From: Vulcanisaeta souniana JCM 11219 | GTDB lineage: Archaea > Thermoproteota > Thermoprotei > Thermoproteales > Thermocladiaceae | Assembly: GCF_026000775.1 (NCBI RefSeq) | Contig: NZ_AP026830.1 | Coordinates: 1,697,056-1,761,055 of the forward strand | DNA length: 64,000 bases | Direction: 5' to 3' | Shown: positions 33,185-42,264 of the stretch, one piece after another | Layout of the letters: each line of letters begins with the position of its first letter | Numbering within the stretch: the first letter of the stretch is position 1 | Notes under the pieces: generated by a model | Database searches by the model: none | Seen by the model: the letters and a program-made list of their open reading frames with translations, nothing else | What the model was told of the DNA's origin: nothing | Made by a program: the position numbers and the translations under genes

Positions 33185-34369
33185 TTAATTGTTCAGTTGC
33201 TGGTAATTATTACCTCCTGTCGTTAGTTCCACGGAGGCGGGGCCAATGGGTAACGCATGTACGTTAACTGCATATTCACCTGTACTAATACCGAAGGTGT
33301 AGGTTATTGGGTATGGAGCCCATGAAGTGCCATTCCAATAATAAAGCGATAGGTACGCATTTAGGTCCCTGAAGGTAACGCCGCCACCATTGCCTGGGCC
33401 ACCAATCACGAACTCAGTGTCCATGGGCCAATCGTATGGTCCTCGCACGGGACTTGTTATTATGTAGGCAGTTGCATTGGGTATCGGTATTAACCCATGG
33501 GTGAACCAAATAATCCTAGGACTGAAGGTCTCATTACCCAACTGCAGCAGTGCATAGCCGAAGTTAATAACCACACCGTAGTCAGTGGAGTTAACGGTAA
33601 TTACCAATAAGCCAGACATTGGGGTCTCAAGGCATCCAAGCATGCACTCACCACCCTCATAAATCAGGTTCTTCGATGAACCAATGTAGTTAGTCACATC
33701 CATTTCACCTTGGAACCAATACTGACCACCCACAACCACCAGGGCATCCTGAACCCAATGAATTGAATAATTACTGCCATACTTAACAACCACATAGGCA
33801 TTCAATTGAAGGGAGAAGCCCTGAGCCGTGAGCCCCGTGGAGTTCTCAACATAGGCATTGGTAATGTTGAAGACGCCGAGGACGGCATTGGTGGTTATAT
33901 TGCCGTAGTTAGGGCCATAGTAGGCGGCGACCCCCATGGCAGTGTAGTTAAGAACCCTATAGGTAATGCCCGTATTACCACAAACGAGTAAACTGTAGTT
34001 CCCAGGCCCTGGATTAACAACGTATATGCCAGGCACTACGCTAGACCAGGTGTAATTGCCCGGCGCCTCAGGTCCACCACCCCACCCACGTAATTGGGAA
34101 TTGGTTAGTAGGTAGACGTATGACCCATTCATAACCTCAATAAACAGAGACTCGCCACCTGTTAGGTTTATATTAACGAGCCCCTGAAAACTACATGGAC
34201 CACTTATTGCCGTGGTAATTAACGTAGGTACGCCGGTTGCGTTACTGAATACGTAATTTATAATACCCTCAATACCCGTAGTCACTAACTCATTAATCGC
34301 CGGGTTTGTTAAAACCACGAACACCATTAATGCAATCACTAGTGCTAGGACTAAGTCCCTGAGTCTCAT
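33185..34369 (-). CDS. thermopsin-like acid protease (peptidase A5)
   Basis: A 394-residue secreted protein with an N-terminal signal anchor (LVLALVIALMVFVVLTNPAI) and many N-x-S/T sites. The central part (YTAMGVAAYYGPNYGNITTN AVLGVFNI, SLQLNAYVVVKYGSNYSIHW VQDAL, YWFQGEMDVTNY) follows the thermopsin pattern of short strands with a WVQ/WLQ block. Thermopsins are extracellular acid proteases of thermoacidophilic archaea. The match is by pattern; the active-site residues of this family are poorly defined, so activity is not certain. Confidence 0.72.
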   Translation of the reverse strand: MRLRDLVLALVIALMVFVVLTNPAINELVTTGIEGIINYVFSNATGVPTLITTAISGPCSFQGLVNINLTGGESLFIEVMNGSYVYLLTNSQLRGWGGGPEAPGNYTWSSVVPGIYVVNPGPGNYSLLVCGNTGITYRVLNYTAMGVAAYYGPNYGNITTNAVLGVFNITNAYVENSTGLTAQGFSLQLNAYVVVKYGSNYSIHWVQDALVVVGGQYWFQGEMDVTNYIGSSKNLIYEGGECMLGCLETPMSGLLVITVNSTDYGVVINFGYALLQLGNETFSPRIIWFTHGLIPIPNATAYIITSPVRGPYDWPMDTEFVIGGPGNGGGVTFRDLNAYLSLYYWNGTSWAPYPITYTFGISTGEYAVNVHALPIGPASVELTTGGNNYQQLNN

Positions 34370-34451
34370 TACCCGTTAAATCGTGTGCTCATTAATAAAC
34401 TAATCTCACACACAATACTAACCCCATGCTGACATAGTACTTATCAGATAA

Positions 34452-34459
34452 TTTTATAA
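34452..34459 (+). promoter_or_regulatory. TATA-like element for the AIM24-family gene
   Basis: TTTTATAA is centred 26 bases before GTG 34481, as for a leaderless transcript. Confidence 0.5.
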
Positions 34460-34480
34460 CCCAAGGAAACAGCGCATACC

Positions 34481-35158
34481 GTGGTTGATTTTAAAATAAT
34501 GGGCAACGACATACAACACCTCTACATTGAACTGAGTCCTGGCGAGAAAATCTATGCAGAGGGCGGGCACCTAATCTGGAAGTCCTCCAGCGTCAACATT
34601 AAAGCAACAACAGGCGGCGGCTTACTATCAGGCCTAAGAAGAACCATTACTGGCGCCAGTTTCTTCGTACTTGAACTCGAAGGCCCGGGAGCCGTTGATA
34701 TCGCCGGCTTCGCCCCAGGTAGGATCACGGAAATAGACCTAAGTGGTAATGGGATCATGGTTGAACACAGGGCATTCCTGGCAATGGAGCCCACGGTTAA
34801 CTACGACATTAGGCTCACGGGCCTCGGCTTTGGTTGGCTTGGCGGCGAGGGACTATTAATGGCTAGGCTCCAGGGCAACGGCAGGGTATTCCTACACGCC
34901 ATCGGCGACGCATTAATGCTTGAGCTTGGACCCAGCGACAGTATCGATGTTGAGGCCGGGCATGTACTGGCCTTTGATGAAGGCATGAAGGTTGGCATTA
35001 GGCGCGTCGGTGGCTTGAGGACCATGCTCTTCGGCGAGGAGGGCCTTTGGCTCGCCCATGTGGAGGGGCCGGGCAGGGTTTGGCTAAGGACCCTAAGCAG
35101 ACAACAAATTATCATGGGATTAATGCCAGAGTTGTCCAGGATAGCGAGGTCAACATAA
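34481..35158 (+). CDS. AIM24/TIGR00266-family protein
   Basis: A 225-residue beta-rich protein of the AIM24 family: PGEKIYAEGGHLIWKSSSV at the start, GLRRTITGASFFVLELEGPG in the middle, EAGHVLAFDEGMKVGIRRVG and VEGPGRVWLRTLS at the end. The family forms a beta-roll; its function in archaea is unknown. GTG 34481 has TATA-like TTTTATAA 26 bases upstream. Confidence 0.88.
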   Translation: MVDFKIMGNDIQHLYIELSPGEKIYAEGGHLIWKSSSVNIKATTGGGLLSGLRRTITGASFFVLELEGPGAVDIAGFAPGRITEIDLSGNGIMVEHRAFLAMEPTVNYDIRLTGLGFGWLGGEGLLMARLQGNGRVFLHAIGDALMLELGPSDSIDVEAGHVLAFDEGMKVGIRRVGGLRTMLFGEEGLWLAHVEGPGRVWLRTLSRQQIIMGLMPELSRIARST

Positions 35159-35319
35159 GGACCATAATGATCATGCCATCACTTAATTAAATAATTTTGT
35201 GACTTCCTTAATTACATCACTTGGTTCAATACCCATGGACATCCTACTAACCAGTGAACCCGGAAACCCCATAAGCCCGACTCCATAAAATTATTAAGGC
35301 AGAGAATAACCAACACACC

Positions 35320-36333
35320 ATGGGACTAAGCAACTGGTGGTACTACACAGGCTCAGCAACCAAGGCAATAACAATAATGGGGATCATAGCCATAGCACTA
35401 CTAACCATAGTAATAGCAAGCCCGCACGTTAAGCCTCTCCAGCCCATTGCCAGGTCGCTTGGGCTTGTCCAGACGCAGATAATCTACGTGCCCGTGAACC
35501 ACACGATTATTAAGTACATGAATCAGACGGTTGTTAAGTATGTGAACCAGACAGTGCCTGTGTACATAAACAGGACGGTTTACGTTTATGTGCCTGGCAA
35601 TGCTTCCTTTGGGATACCCATTTACAATGATACTGGCGTTTGCCGCCTATACAGCCTTGTCCTTCCGAATGGGACTATCTGGACGCTGGGTTACTGGATA
35701 CCCACGCAGTGGGCCTGGAACCTATTCCTGCAGAACGGCACAATACTTGAGTGGGAGAAGTTCCCAGCGCCTCAGTACGGGGAGGAGCTTTATGCAGAGC
35801 AGAATGAGATGGCGATATTCCCAGGCCTAGGCACTGCATACCTAAGCGGCATGCAGTTCATAACGGCAATACCCAACACGCCGCAGCCCAACTGGGTGAA
35901 CATGATATACATAGGGGACTTCGCGGGCACAGGCCCACTGATGTATGTGTGGCGCGACTACTGGGGAATTAACAATGGGACTGCGGTACTACTGAATACC
36001 TGGAGCCTCTATGGGCCGTTCTATGGACTATTTAGGAATTACACAACGATAGTGCTTCCAGTGAATAGGACGTACCCAGTAGTAATAGCGTTCCAATCAG
36101 TAACGCACTTCCCAAGCCTGGCAATACCATGCAACTGGACAATAATAGGCCCAGTAAACCCACAGGTAGCACTACAACTACCAGCACCAATGGGCAGGGA
36201 GCTTGCCTCTGAGACTGCATATGTGATCTATGGGAATTATAGTTATCCCAGCTATGGAATAACCTGGGGATGGTGGGTTTGGGACACGACCTATCCGCCA
36301 CTAAATATTACTAACTTACCATGGCCAACTTAA
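35320..36333 (+). CDS. signal-anchored surface protein with NxT octapeptide stalk
   Basis: A 337-residue protein. A membrane helix at residues ~15-35 (ITIMGIIAIALLTIVIA) is followed by a stalk with four tandem octapeptides of form xNxTxxxY (residues 59-90). An aromatic, Asn-rich extracellular domain comes next (many W, Y and N-x-T). There is no C-terminal anchor. ATG 35320 has TATA-like ATTATTAA 26 bases upstream. I do not recognise the outer domain. It is probably an abundant glycosylated surface protein. The gene is convergent with the pilin-like gene after it. Confidence 0.72.
   Translation: MGLSNWWYYTGSATKAITIMGIIAIALLTIVIASPHVKPLQPIARSLGLVQTQIIYVPVNHTIIKYMNQTVVKYVNQTVPVYINRTVYVYVPGNASFGIPIYNDTGVCRLYSLVLPNGTIWTLGYWIPTQWAWNLFLQNGTILEWEKFPAPQYGEELYAEQNEMAIFPGLGTAYLSGMQFITAIPNTPQPNWVNMIYIGDFAGTGPLMYVWRDYWGINNGTAVLLNTWSLYGPFYGLFRNYTTIVLPVNRTYPVVIAFQSVTHFPSLAIPCNWTIIGPVNPQVALQLPAPMGRELASETAYVIYGNYSYPSYGITWGWWVWDTTYPPLNITNLPWPT
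35494..35589 (+). repeat. four tandem 24-bp repeats coding for a glycosylatable stalk
   Basis: Units 35494, 35518, 35542 and 35566 encode VNHTIIKY, MNQTVVKY, VNQTVPVY and INRTVYVY. Each has one N-x-T site at the second residue and Tyr at the end. Codons differ between units, so the repeat is kept at protein level. Confidence 0.9.
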
Positions 36334-36389
36334 TAAATAAAAGTAAATTTTGATAAAAAATTAAAATATTTTCAGAAAACAGTTTTTGA

Positions 36390-38489
36390 TCATGGACCTC
36401 TAATGCTTGAGCATGTGTATGTTATTGTTACTGTGGCTGTTGTTGACCCGCTTGACCCGGAGACTGACGCTGAGCTTGGACTTATGGATTCGCTGGCTGA
36501 TAATAATGTTCCGGCGCTGCACTGTAGGTTTGTTGTCCAGTAGATTGTGTATGACCCGCCGGACGTTGATAACTGAGCCTCTACCTCATAGCTATTTCCA
36601 GTCTGTGGTAGGCTCCAGGCTACCTGGTAGGCGTTGTATGGCCATATGCTCCATGATAGTGTGTAGGTCGCGGTGGTTGTACTGCTGCCTGGGTTTAGGC
36701 TTACGCTTGCTGGGCCGCTGAGTGTTATGTAGTCGTATACGTAATTAGCGGTGGCGGTGAAGCTTGCGGTTACGTTTTGGGTTAGCCCGCTTGGGCAGTC
36801 GTAGATGAAGCTTCCAAAGGTCCTTCCATAGTTCCAAGACGTACCACTACTTACTTGGACACCGTTCCAGTAGAATGTGCCGCTCCCGCTAAAGCTCAAG
36901 CTCCAATCATCGAACTGGTACCAGGACTGGCCTGAACCAGATGAACTACTGCTCACTGAGGACTGAGCACTTATCGAACCACTTAGGGAACTGCCAGACT
37001 GAACAAAGTAAGTCCCAGAGCTTGGGCTCGAACTAACACCACTACTAGCCCCAGACGGGCTTGAGCCAACGCTCAAGGTGAAGAAGCAGCCGTAGACTGT
37101 CTTTGGCGGCGATGGTTGGTTGGTTGCGCAGCTTACCGTGAATGTTACTGAGCCTCCTGGGCTTGCTGATGTTGAGGTTGGGTTTATACTGCAGCTGCTG
37201 TAGTTGCTGGGCACGCTTGTTATCGAGGCCTGGAAGTTTACAGTACTTGAGGCGGTTATCGTCCACTGCGTAGTGCTGGAGCCGCTCTTGCTGCCACTGG
37301 CGCCGCCGCTCCAGGACACGCTCCACCCGGCGCCGTATGGGTCGCTGACGGTCACCGTTATTGAGTTGGACGGTTGCGGCGGTGGCGCTGAGGATGCGCA
37401 GCCTGTGCTCGAGTACACGGCCTTGTACACCATGCCGGGCAGGGTCCATTCAATTAGTGGTTGGAAGTAATCCGTGCCTGCGGGCCCACCAACGTTGTAC
37501 CAGGAGGTCGTGTAATTAATTAATGGGTCTCCGGGGGCTGATAGGTTATAGACACTTAGTGAACCCCCTAGGAAGGCGAGGGCGTCAGCGCCGGCCTGGA
37601 ATTTTAACCAGCCCAACCCGCCATTGTTTGGTGTGTAATACACGGTGTACGTCTTTGGTGAGCCTTTACCACCGACAGACCACGAGCCGTAGTCCGTGGT
37701 CGCCGTAATCCAATACCAGTTATTGCATGGTGCGTAGAGCTCGACAATCACGTAGTATAGAGTATTGCACTCAACGTTGAAGGTCACTGTTGAACCCGCA
37801 CCATAATTACCATTGACCTGGCTGGGGACTATCTGGCATGTGTAATTAATGCCGTTAACACTCGGGTTTTGGGTTATCAATGCGGAAAAGCTTACCTGTA
37901 TTGGGACATAGGGTGGGTTTATGAACCAGGAGTAGGATTGATCCTGGCTTACTGAGTAGGATTGATCGGCGTAACTCCAGGACACCTTCCAATTGGCCCC
38001 ATACGGATCATTAACCTCAACCTTTACCAGCCCAGTCCCAGCGCTTTGCGCCTGCGATACTAGGGTAATTGGGGATACCAATGACACATTGGCGCTGAAC
38101 TCCTTGATTAACTTTGGATAATTGATTGGCGCCACCAATACGGTTACTGAGGTTGGCTCGTAGTCCAGGTTCACGGCATAGACATAGTACTGATTAACAC
38201 CGAGCACCAGATTTGACGCATACCTGTGTAGTGAACCATGACTATCCATTACGTAGATATACCTAACCCACACCTGTTGATAACCAATGTTATACATTGG
38301 TACGTACAGAGTTCCATTAATGTAGGTAGTACCTGGCAGGTAAATGTACGTGCCAGCATAGACGAGCCTAGCATTGTTGGCTGTGGACACCGTGATTGTT
38401 AAGTACGCCAGACCACTGATTAGCACCAGACCAAGTGCAACAGCAAGTACTAGGGTCAAGCCCTCGAGAACAAGGTCAGCCAGCGCCAT
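36390..38489 (-). CDS. large pilin-like surface protein with duplicated domain
   Basis: A 699-residue protein from ATG 38489, which overlaps the preceding pilin-like gene by 14 bases. The N-terminus (LEGLTLVLAVALGLVLISGL) is a class III/type IV pilin-like helix, followed by a pilin-type beta segment (NGTLYVPMYNIGYQQVWV). Two copies of an ~85-residue domain follow (about 37767-38033 and 37128-37364). Both have VxDPYGAxW, W and Ser rich strands, and a closing TVTFxVxC with paired Cys. The rest is Ser/Gly-rich (SSGVSSSPSSG...) and beta-type. It is probably an adhesin or a minor pilin fused to a passenger. No catalytic motif is seen. Confidence 0.72.
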   Translation of the reverse strand: MALADLVLEGLTLVLAVALGLVLISGLAYLTITVSTANNARLVYAGTYIYLPGTTYINGTLYVPMYNIGYQQVWVRYIYVMDSHGSLHRYASNLVLGVNQYYVYAVNLDYEPTSVTVLVAPINYPKLIKEFSANVSLVSPITLVSQAQSAGTGLVKVEVNDPYGANWKVSWSYADQSYSVSQDQSYSWFINPPYVPIQVSFSALITQNPSVNGINYTCQIVPSQVNGNYGAGSTVTFNVECNTLYYVIVELYAPCNNWYWITATTDYGSWSVGGKGSPKTYTVYYTPNNGGLGWLKFQAGADALAFLGGSLSVYNLSAPGDPLINYTTSWYNVGGPAGTDYFQPLIEWTLPGMVYKAVYSSTGCASSAPPPQPSNSITVTVSDPYGAGWSVSWSGGASGSKSGSSTTQWTITASSTVNFQASITSVPSNYSSCSINPTSTSASPGGSVTFTVSCATNQPSPPKTVYGCFFTLSVGSSPSGASSGVSSSPSSGTYFVQSGSSLSGSISAQSSVSSSSSGSGQSWYQFDDWSLSFSGSGTFYWNGVQVSSGTSWNYGRTFGSFIYDCPSGLTQNVTASFTATANYVYDYITLSGPASVSLNPGSSTTTATYTLSWSIWPYNAYQVAWSLPQTGNSYEVEAQLSTSGGSYTIYWTTNLQCSAGTLLSASESISPSSASVSGSSGSTTATVTITYTCSSIRGP

Positions 38490-38853
38490 AACCAAGCACC
38501 TCATAACCACTGGCATTACCCACGGACCTAACAACCACAATACAACCCCTGAGAAAGAACATCACCTCACCATTAGCATTCGATGCATTGACCTCATGAT
38601 AATAACCCGGGCTCACCACACTCGGTACTGAGTACTCCACATAGGCACCGTATGGAAAATACAATGAATCATTCACTAGATATACGGCGCATGATCTAGA
38701 TAAACCAAGGAGCCTAGTATTTATTCTACCCACCACTACCGACGCTTGATACGCAGTGTATAGGTAATCACTTATCATGTATGTTATTAACGACGTAGCG
38801 ATTATTAATAGGGCCAGGATCACTATGCCGCCGACCGTGAAACCCCTTGACAT
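38476..38853 (-). CDS. small type IV pilin-like protein
   Basis: A 125-residue protein starting MSRGFTVGGIVILALLIIAT, a class III signal: Arg-Gly then a hydrophobic helix, where archaeal prepilin peptidase would cut after Gly. The mature part has an alpha-helical stem and a small Tyr/Val-rich beta domain with two Cys (SRSCAVYLV, LRGCIVVVRS) that could form a disulfide. It is first in a two-gene operon with the large pilin-like protein. A TATA-like CTTTAATG lies about 27 bases upstream. Confidence 0.7.
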   Translation of the reverse strand: MSRGFTVGGIVILALLIIATSLITYMISDYLYTAYQASVVVGRINTRLLGLSRSCAVYLVNDSLYFPYGAYVEYSVPSVVSPGYYHEVNASNANGEVMFFLRGCIVVVRSVGNASGYEVLGYGAG

Positions 38854-38920
38854 ATTAATAACTATGCATTGAGGGCATTAAAGCATTACTGTTTATAAAG
38901 TGGTCTTCAATTAATTAGTT
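38854..38920. promoter_or_regulatory. 67-bp divergent promoter between pilin-like and membrane operons
   Basis: Plus strand: TTTATAAA at 38892-38899, 25 bases before ATG 38921. Minus strand: CTTTAATG about 27 bases before ATG 38853. Both boxes lie within this 67-base spacer, so the two operons may be co-regulated. Confidence 0.5.
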
Positions 38921-39742
38921 ATGTCGTCTGCTCAATGGATGGTCACCGTATCTCAGATACTCAACATACTCATGTCCACGGGCATAATAAGCATAGGCAT
39001 AGCCACCCTGGCAATAATGGGACTGACAGCGGTGGTACTATACCTCCTGGGCAAGGTCCATGAAATTTGGGACTTCATTGATGAGGCAGTTAATTACTTG
39101 GCCATAATAGGCGGCGTTATGTTAGCTGTTATGGTGATAAATAAGGTGCTTGTTGGTTCATTAACCCTTGATCCAACCATCATATACAAAACTATATATG
39201 ATTATTCATGGAACGCCATCAGGTACCGTGCATGGCTTATATGGAACACGTGTACTTGCCCCGTAACGTATGCCTGGTGCAGTGTCAGGAGTGTTCAGAC
39301 TGAGAATGCCACGTTGATCCTAGAATCGACTGAGGATACTGTGCCCATGATTTACCTGGCTCAATGGGTGCCGAATTTGTCTGCGTTCTTTATAGCCATT
39401 GGGCTGGGCCTTTCCGTGTCTAGGCTTAGGAGCATTGGTTCCGTGCTTATTGCTGTTGGTCTTGGGCTTTACGTTGTTGTGATTGGTGGTGCTGCCGTGA
39501 TTGCCTCGCAGCCCTTCTTCAATGCCATGGTTAGTGATAGGGGCATTGCCTCGATCATTAATCCGCATAGCTTTGAGACAACTTGGTGTGCAAATACTGG
39601 TTTGAGTGTTCATGGCTTTGGTAATGTGCTTAGTGCCTATAATAGGCTTGCGGTGTATGTTGCCCAGGCGAATGTGATAATTGTGGTCCTTTATGCGTTG
39701 CTCTTTGTGGTTATTTATGCCATTAGGTCGGCCTTGTCGTGA
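38921..39742 (+). CDS. polytopic membrane protein of unknown function
   Basis: A 273-residue protein with about six hydrophobic helices: two at the N-terminus (residues ~15-45), one near 60-80, two near 150-195, and one at the end. An external loop (NTCTCPVTYAWCSVRSV) holds three Cys and another Cys lies at TTWCANTG. It overlaps the following 841-residue membrane gene by 4 bases. I do not recognise it. Size and position suggest part of a secretion, pilus or DNA-transfer channel, which is inference. Confidence 0.7.
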   Translation: MSSAQWMVTVSQILNILMSTGIISIGIATLAIMGLTAVVLYLLGKVHEIWDFIDEAVNYLAIIGGVMLAVMVINKVLVGSLTLDPTIIYKTIYDYSWNAIRYRAWLIWNTCTCPVTYAWCSVRSVQTENATLILESTEDTVPMIYLAQWVPNLSAFFIAIGLGLSVSRLRSIGSVLIAVGLGLYVVVIGGAAVIASQPFFNAMVSDRGIASIINPHSFETTWCANTGLSVHGFGNVLSAYNRLAVYVAQANVIIVVLYALLFVVIYAIRSALS

Positions 39743-42264
39743 TGGTGATGATTGGGTTGATCCTCGTGGTTACGGCGATGATTGGTTCATTGTTAATTAG
39801 GGTTCTCATTAACGTGCCCAGGGGTAGGGGGGTGGGTATTGGTGTTGATGATGTTGCTTGGTGGTTCCTGGCTTTGGCCGTTGTTACGGGGTTCTTTGGG
39901 TTATTGCCGGGCACCATGTACTCGCCATACGCTGCATTGGCCATCATGAACAAATTACTGTCGCTCTATAATGGCTTGATTAATTCGTTGACTTGGTCTG
40001 ATGCGGTTATTTCGGTGACTGTTAATGTTGGTTTGCCCATAGCCGAGGCGGTGTCCTTCGTGGTTACTGGGACAGGTATAGGCTCGATAGTTCTCGTAGT
40101 TGAGGTCCTTGAGCAATTAGTGTCTGCTGTGGTTGGTTACATTGTTCACGTGTTCTCCATTGTGGTGTCTGTTCTTTGGTTTATTAGGTTTGCCATAGCG
40201 ATGGGCATTATCCTTGGGAAGCTCGTTCCTTACCTGGCTTTCCTACTGGTGATGCCGAGGACCAGGAACGCCGCTGTAATACCCATATCCCTGTACCTAC
40301 TGCTTGGTATTGCGCTACCCCTTGGCATTAACGCAGTGCATGCAATACCAATGATCAGTGTTGCCAATGAGTCACAGTTGCCTCCCTGGCGATTTGGCTT
40401 TGCCGATGTGGAGGTTGTTGATGCCCTGGGTAGGCCAATACCGGCTGTCCTATGTATTAATGGTTTCGGTTACCAGTATAATGAGACACTTGGGTTGCCA
40501 AGTGGTTCTGGCCTAGTCGTGTTGCCCATTAGGTTTTCTAAGTATTACGTGAGTCGCTACGTGATTAATTGCGTTGTTGCCCTTTTCATGAGGTTTAGTG
40601 CTGATCACGTGATTACGCCTGTCGTGGATGTAAATGATAGTGTTCCTGTACTTGTTCAATTACCAATGATCAGTGTATTCAACGGTGATTCATTGGCGGC
40701 TCTGTATAATTATACCTGGCGTGGCGTCGGCCTTATTGATTTGGTTTCGGGTGATGGTTATGCCATTATCAATGTAACAACCCCCTGCAATGGAGAATTG
40801 ATTGTTAATGCCTATGCGGCTGGCATTGATCTAAAGGTGATCAATACAAGTGGGAGTAATTGTTCGATAACCTACACAATGAGTCAGGGTAAGCCGGGTA
40901 ACTTGGTTCAAGGGTCCTGGTTGCAGAGTGTTTGGCTTGATCACGAGTTGTTCTGTCAAGACCTTGAGCAGTTAATTAATCCGTCGATTATGCCTCAGGG
41001 TATTGAGGCTCCGCCTCAACTCATTAATCAACTTCTTAATATCATCAATGAGTCATGTAGCGGTATCGGTAACTACACTGAACCCATTAATGAATTGAGG
41101 AGTATTAGGTTGAGTGTTTCCTTTAGGTGCCTTGGTAATTGCAGTGATGTTAATGCGGAGGCCATTGTTAGGGGTGTTAGGCCCTATTCCTTTAATTATT
41201 ATGCTCTGTGGGGTGGTTCATACGTTGATTGGTTGAACGGGTCGCTGGTGATCATTAGGAACGCGGCGAATTTCCTCAGTCTCGGTTTCATCATTGGCAT
41301 GTTCATTAACATTGCTTATTCCTCGGCTCTCGTGCTTGGGTTTGTGGGGATAATAGCGGCTGTGCCCAGGATTAAGTATTGGTCGAGACTCATGGGCATC
41401 GTTAGTGCTAGGTTGGGTATTGGTTATGAGGATCTTGTGTCCGTTGCCGAGTCCGTGGCTGTGAGGATCATCAATAACCGTAGGGCGAACCAGGGTGGCT
41501 TCACCAGTAGGTATGTATTACCCAGGGGTTTACGTGGGTTTGTTAATCGTTGGTACGTGAGACACGTGTTGAGGACTGGTTACTGGGCCTTGAGGGAGTT
41601 GCCGAGGGTTTCGGTGATGCCCTACGTGGAGTTGCCGGCGTTGTACGGCGTGTCCCTTGCAAGGGATTACCTAATGAGGAGGGCCACGAGGATTGAGAAT
41701 CGCGTTCTTAGGGACGCATTGAGGACTGTCGTTGGGATTACTGTCTCGTCAAGTCTAGTGTTGAGGCCTTACTCCTTGGTTAATCCATTGGTTAATCAAT
41801 CGGTTAGTGTCTTAGCGAGGCACTTTGGTTACGCTGTTAGGGAGGCCTCGCAGGCCTATGGTGCATTGAGGGGTTACCTGGGTGGCGCTGCCTTATACGT
41901 AGCCCTTAGATCCGTGGTTAGGGGCGTTAATAGGTTCGTAGTTGATGCTGTGGGTGATATATGGTCTTCACTGGATGATCCATTGAGGGCCCTCGCCGCT
42001 ATGAGTAGTAAGTTGGGTGCTCTTTATGCGTTGGATAGGGACTTGGCGAGGGGTATAGCGGATGAGGCCTTGAGGGTTTTGGTTAGTAGGCATGGCTTGG
42101 TTAGTATCGAGGTTTTGGTTAATGGTGCTGTTGTCAAGCCAATGGATGTGTTTGGGGTTGGTGATTATGAGGTTGTTGCTGTTAGGCTTAATGATAGGTA
42201 TGAGTTTGTTAAGGCGTGGGTTGCCAAGGAGTTCCTTAGGGTGATTGGTTTGGGAGGGATTTAG
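39739..42264 (+). CDS. large polytopic membrane protein, possible channel component
   Basis: An 841-residue protein. Several helices span residues ~1-215. An extracellular domain of about 300 residues follows (~220-520), with many N-x-S/T sites and Cys (FCQDLEQ, ESCSGIG, SFRCLGNC). Two further helices (~530-570) precede a ~270-residue cytoplasmic part that is rich in Arg and amphipathic. The pattern of helices around an outer domain with a long cytoplasmic tail recalls VirB6-like proteins of secretion systems in architecture only. There is no nucleotide-binding motif. It is the second gene of a two-gene operon. Confidence 0.7.
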   Translation: MMVMIGLILVVTAMIGSLLIRVLINVPRGRGVGIGVDDVAWWFLALAVVTGFFGLLPGTMYSPYAALAIMNKLLSLYNGLINSLTWSDAVISVTVNVGLPIAEAVSFVVTGTGIGSIVLVVEVLEQLVSAVVGYIVHVFSIVVSVLWFIRFAIAMGIILGKLVPYLAFLLVMPRTRNAAVIPISLYLLLGIALPLGINAVHAIPMISVANESQLPPWRFGFADVEVVDALGRPIPAVLCINGFGYQYNETLGLPSGSGLVVLPIRFSKYYVSRYVINCVVALFMRFSADHVITPVVDVNDSVPVLVQLPMISVFNGDSLAALYNYTWRGVGLIDLVSGDGYAIINVTTPCNGELIVNAYAAGIDLKVINTSGSNCSITYTMSQGKPGNLVQGSWLQSVWLDHELFCQDLEQLINPSIMPQGIEAPPQLINQLLNIINESCSGIGNYTEPINELRSIRLSVSFRCLGNCSDVNAEAIVRGVRPYSFNYYALWGGSYVDWLNGSLVIIRNAANFLSLGFIIGMFINIAYSSALVLGFVGIIAAVPRIKYWSRLMGIVSARLGIGYEDLVSVAESVAVRIINNRRANQGGFTSRYVLPRGLRGFVNRWYVRHVLRTGYWALRELPRVSVMPYVELPALYGVSLARDYLMRRATRIENRVLRDALRTVVGITVSSSLVLRPYSLVNPLVNQSVSVLARHFGYAVREASQAYGALRGYLGGAALYVALRSVVRGVNRFVVDAVGDIWSSLDDPLRALAAMSSKLGALYALDRDLARGIADEALRVLVSRHGLVSIEVLVNGAVVKPMDVFGVGDYEVVAVRLNDRYEFVKAWVAKEFLRVIGLGGI

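Noticed and set aside
37045-37470. Open frames on both strands within the large pilin-like gene
   Set aside because: They arise from the low-complexity Ser/Gly/Asn codons of the real minus-strand gene.
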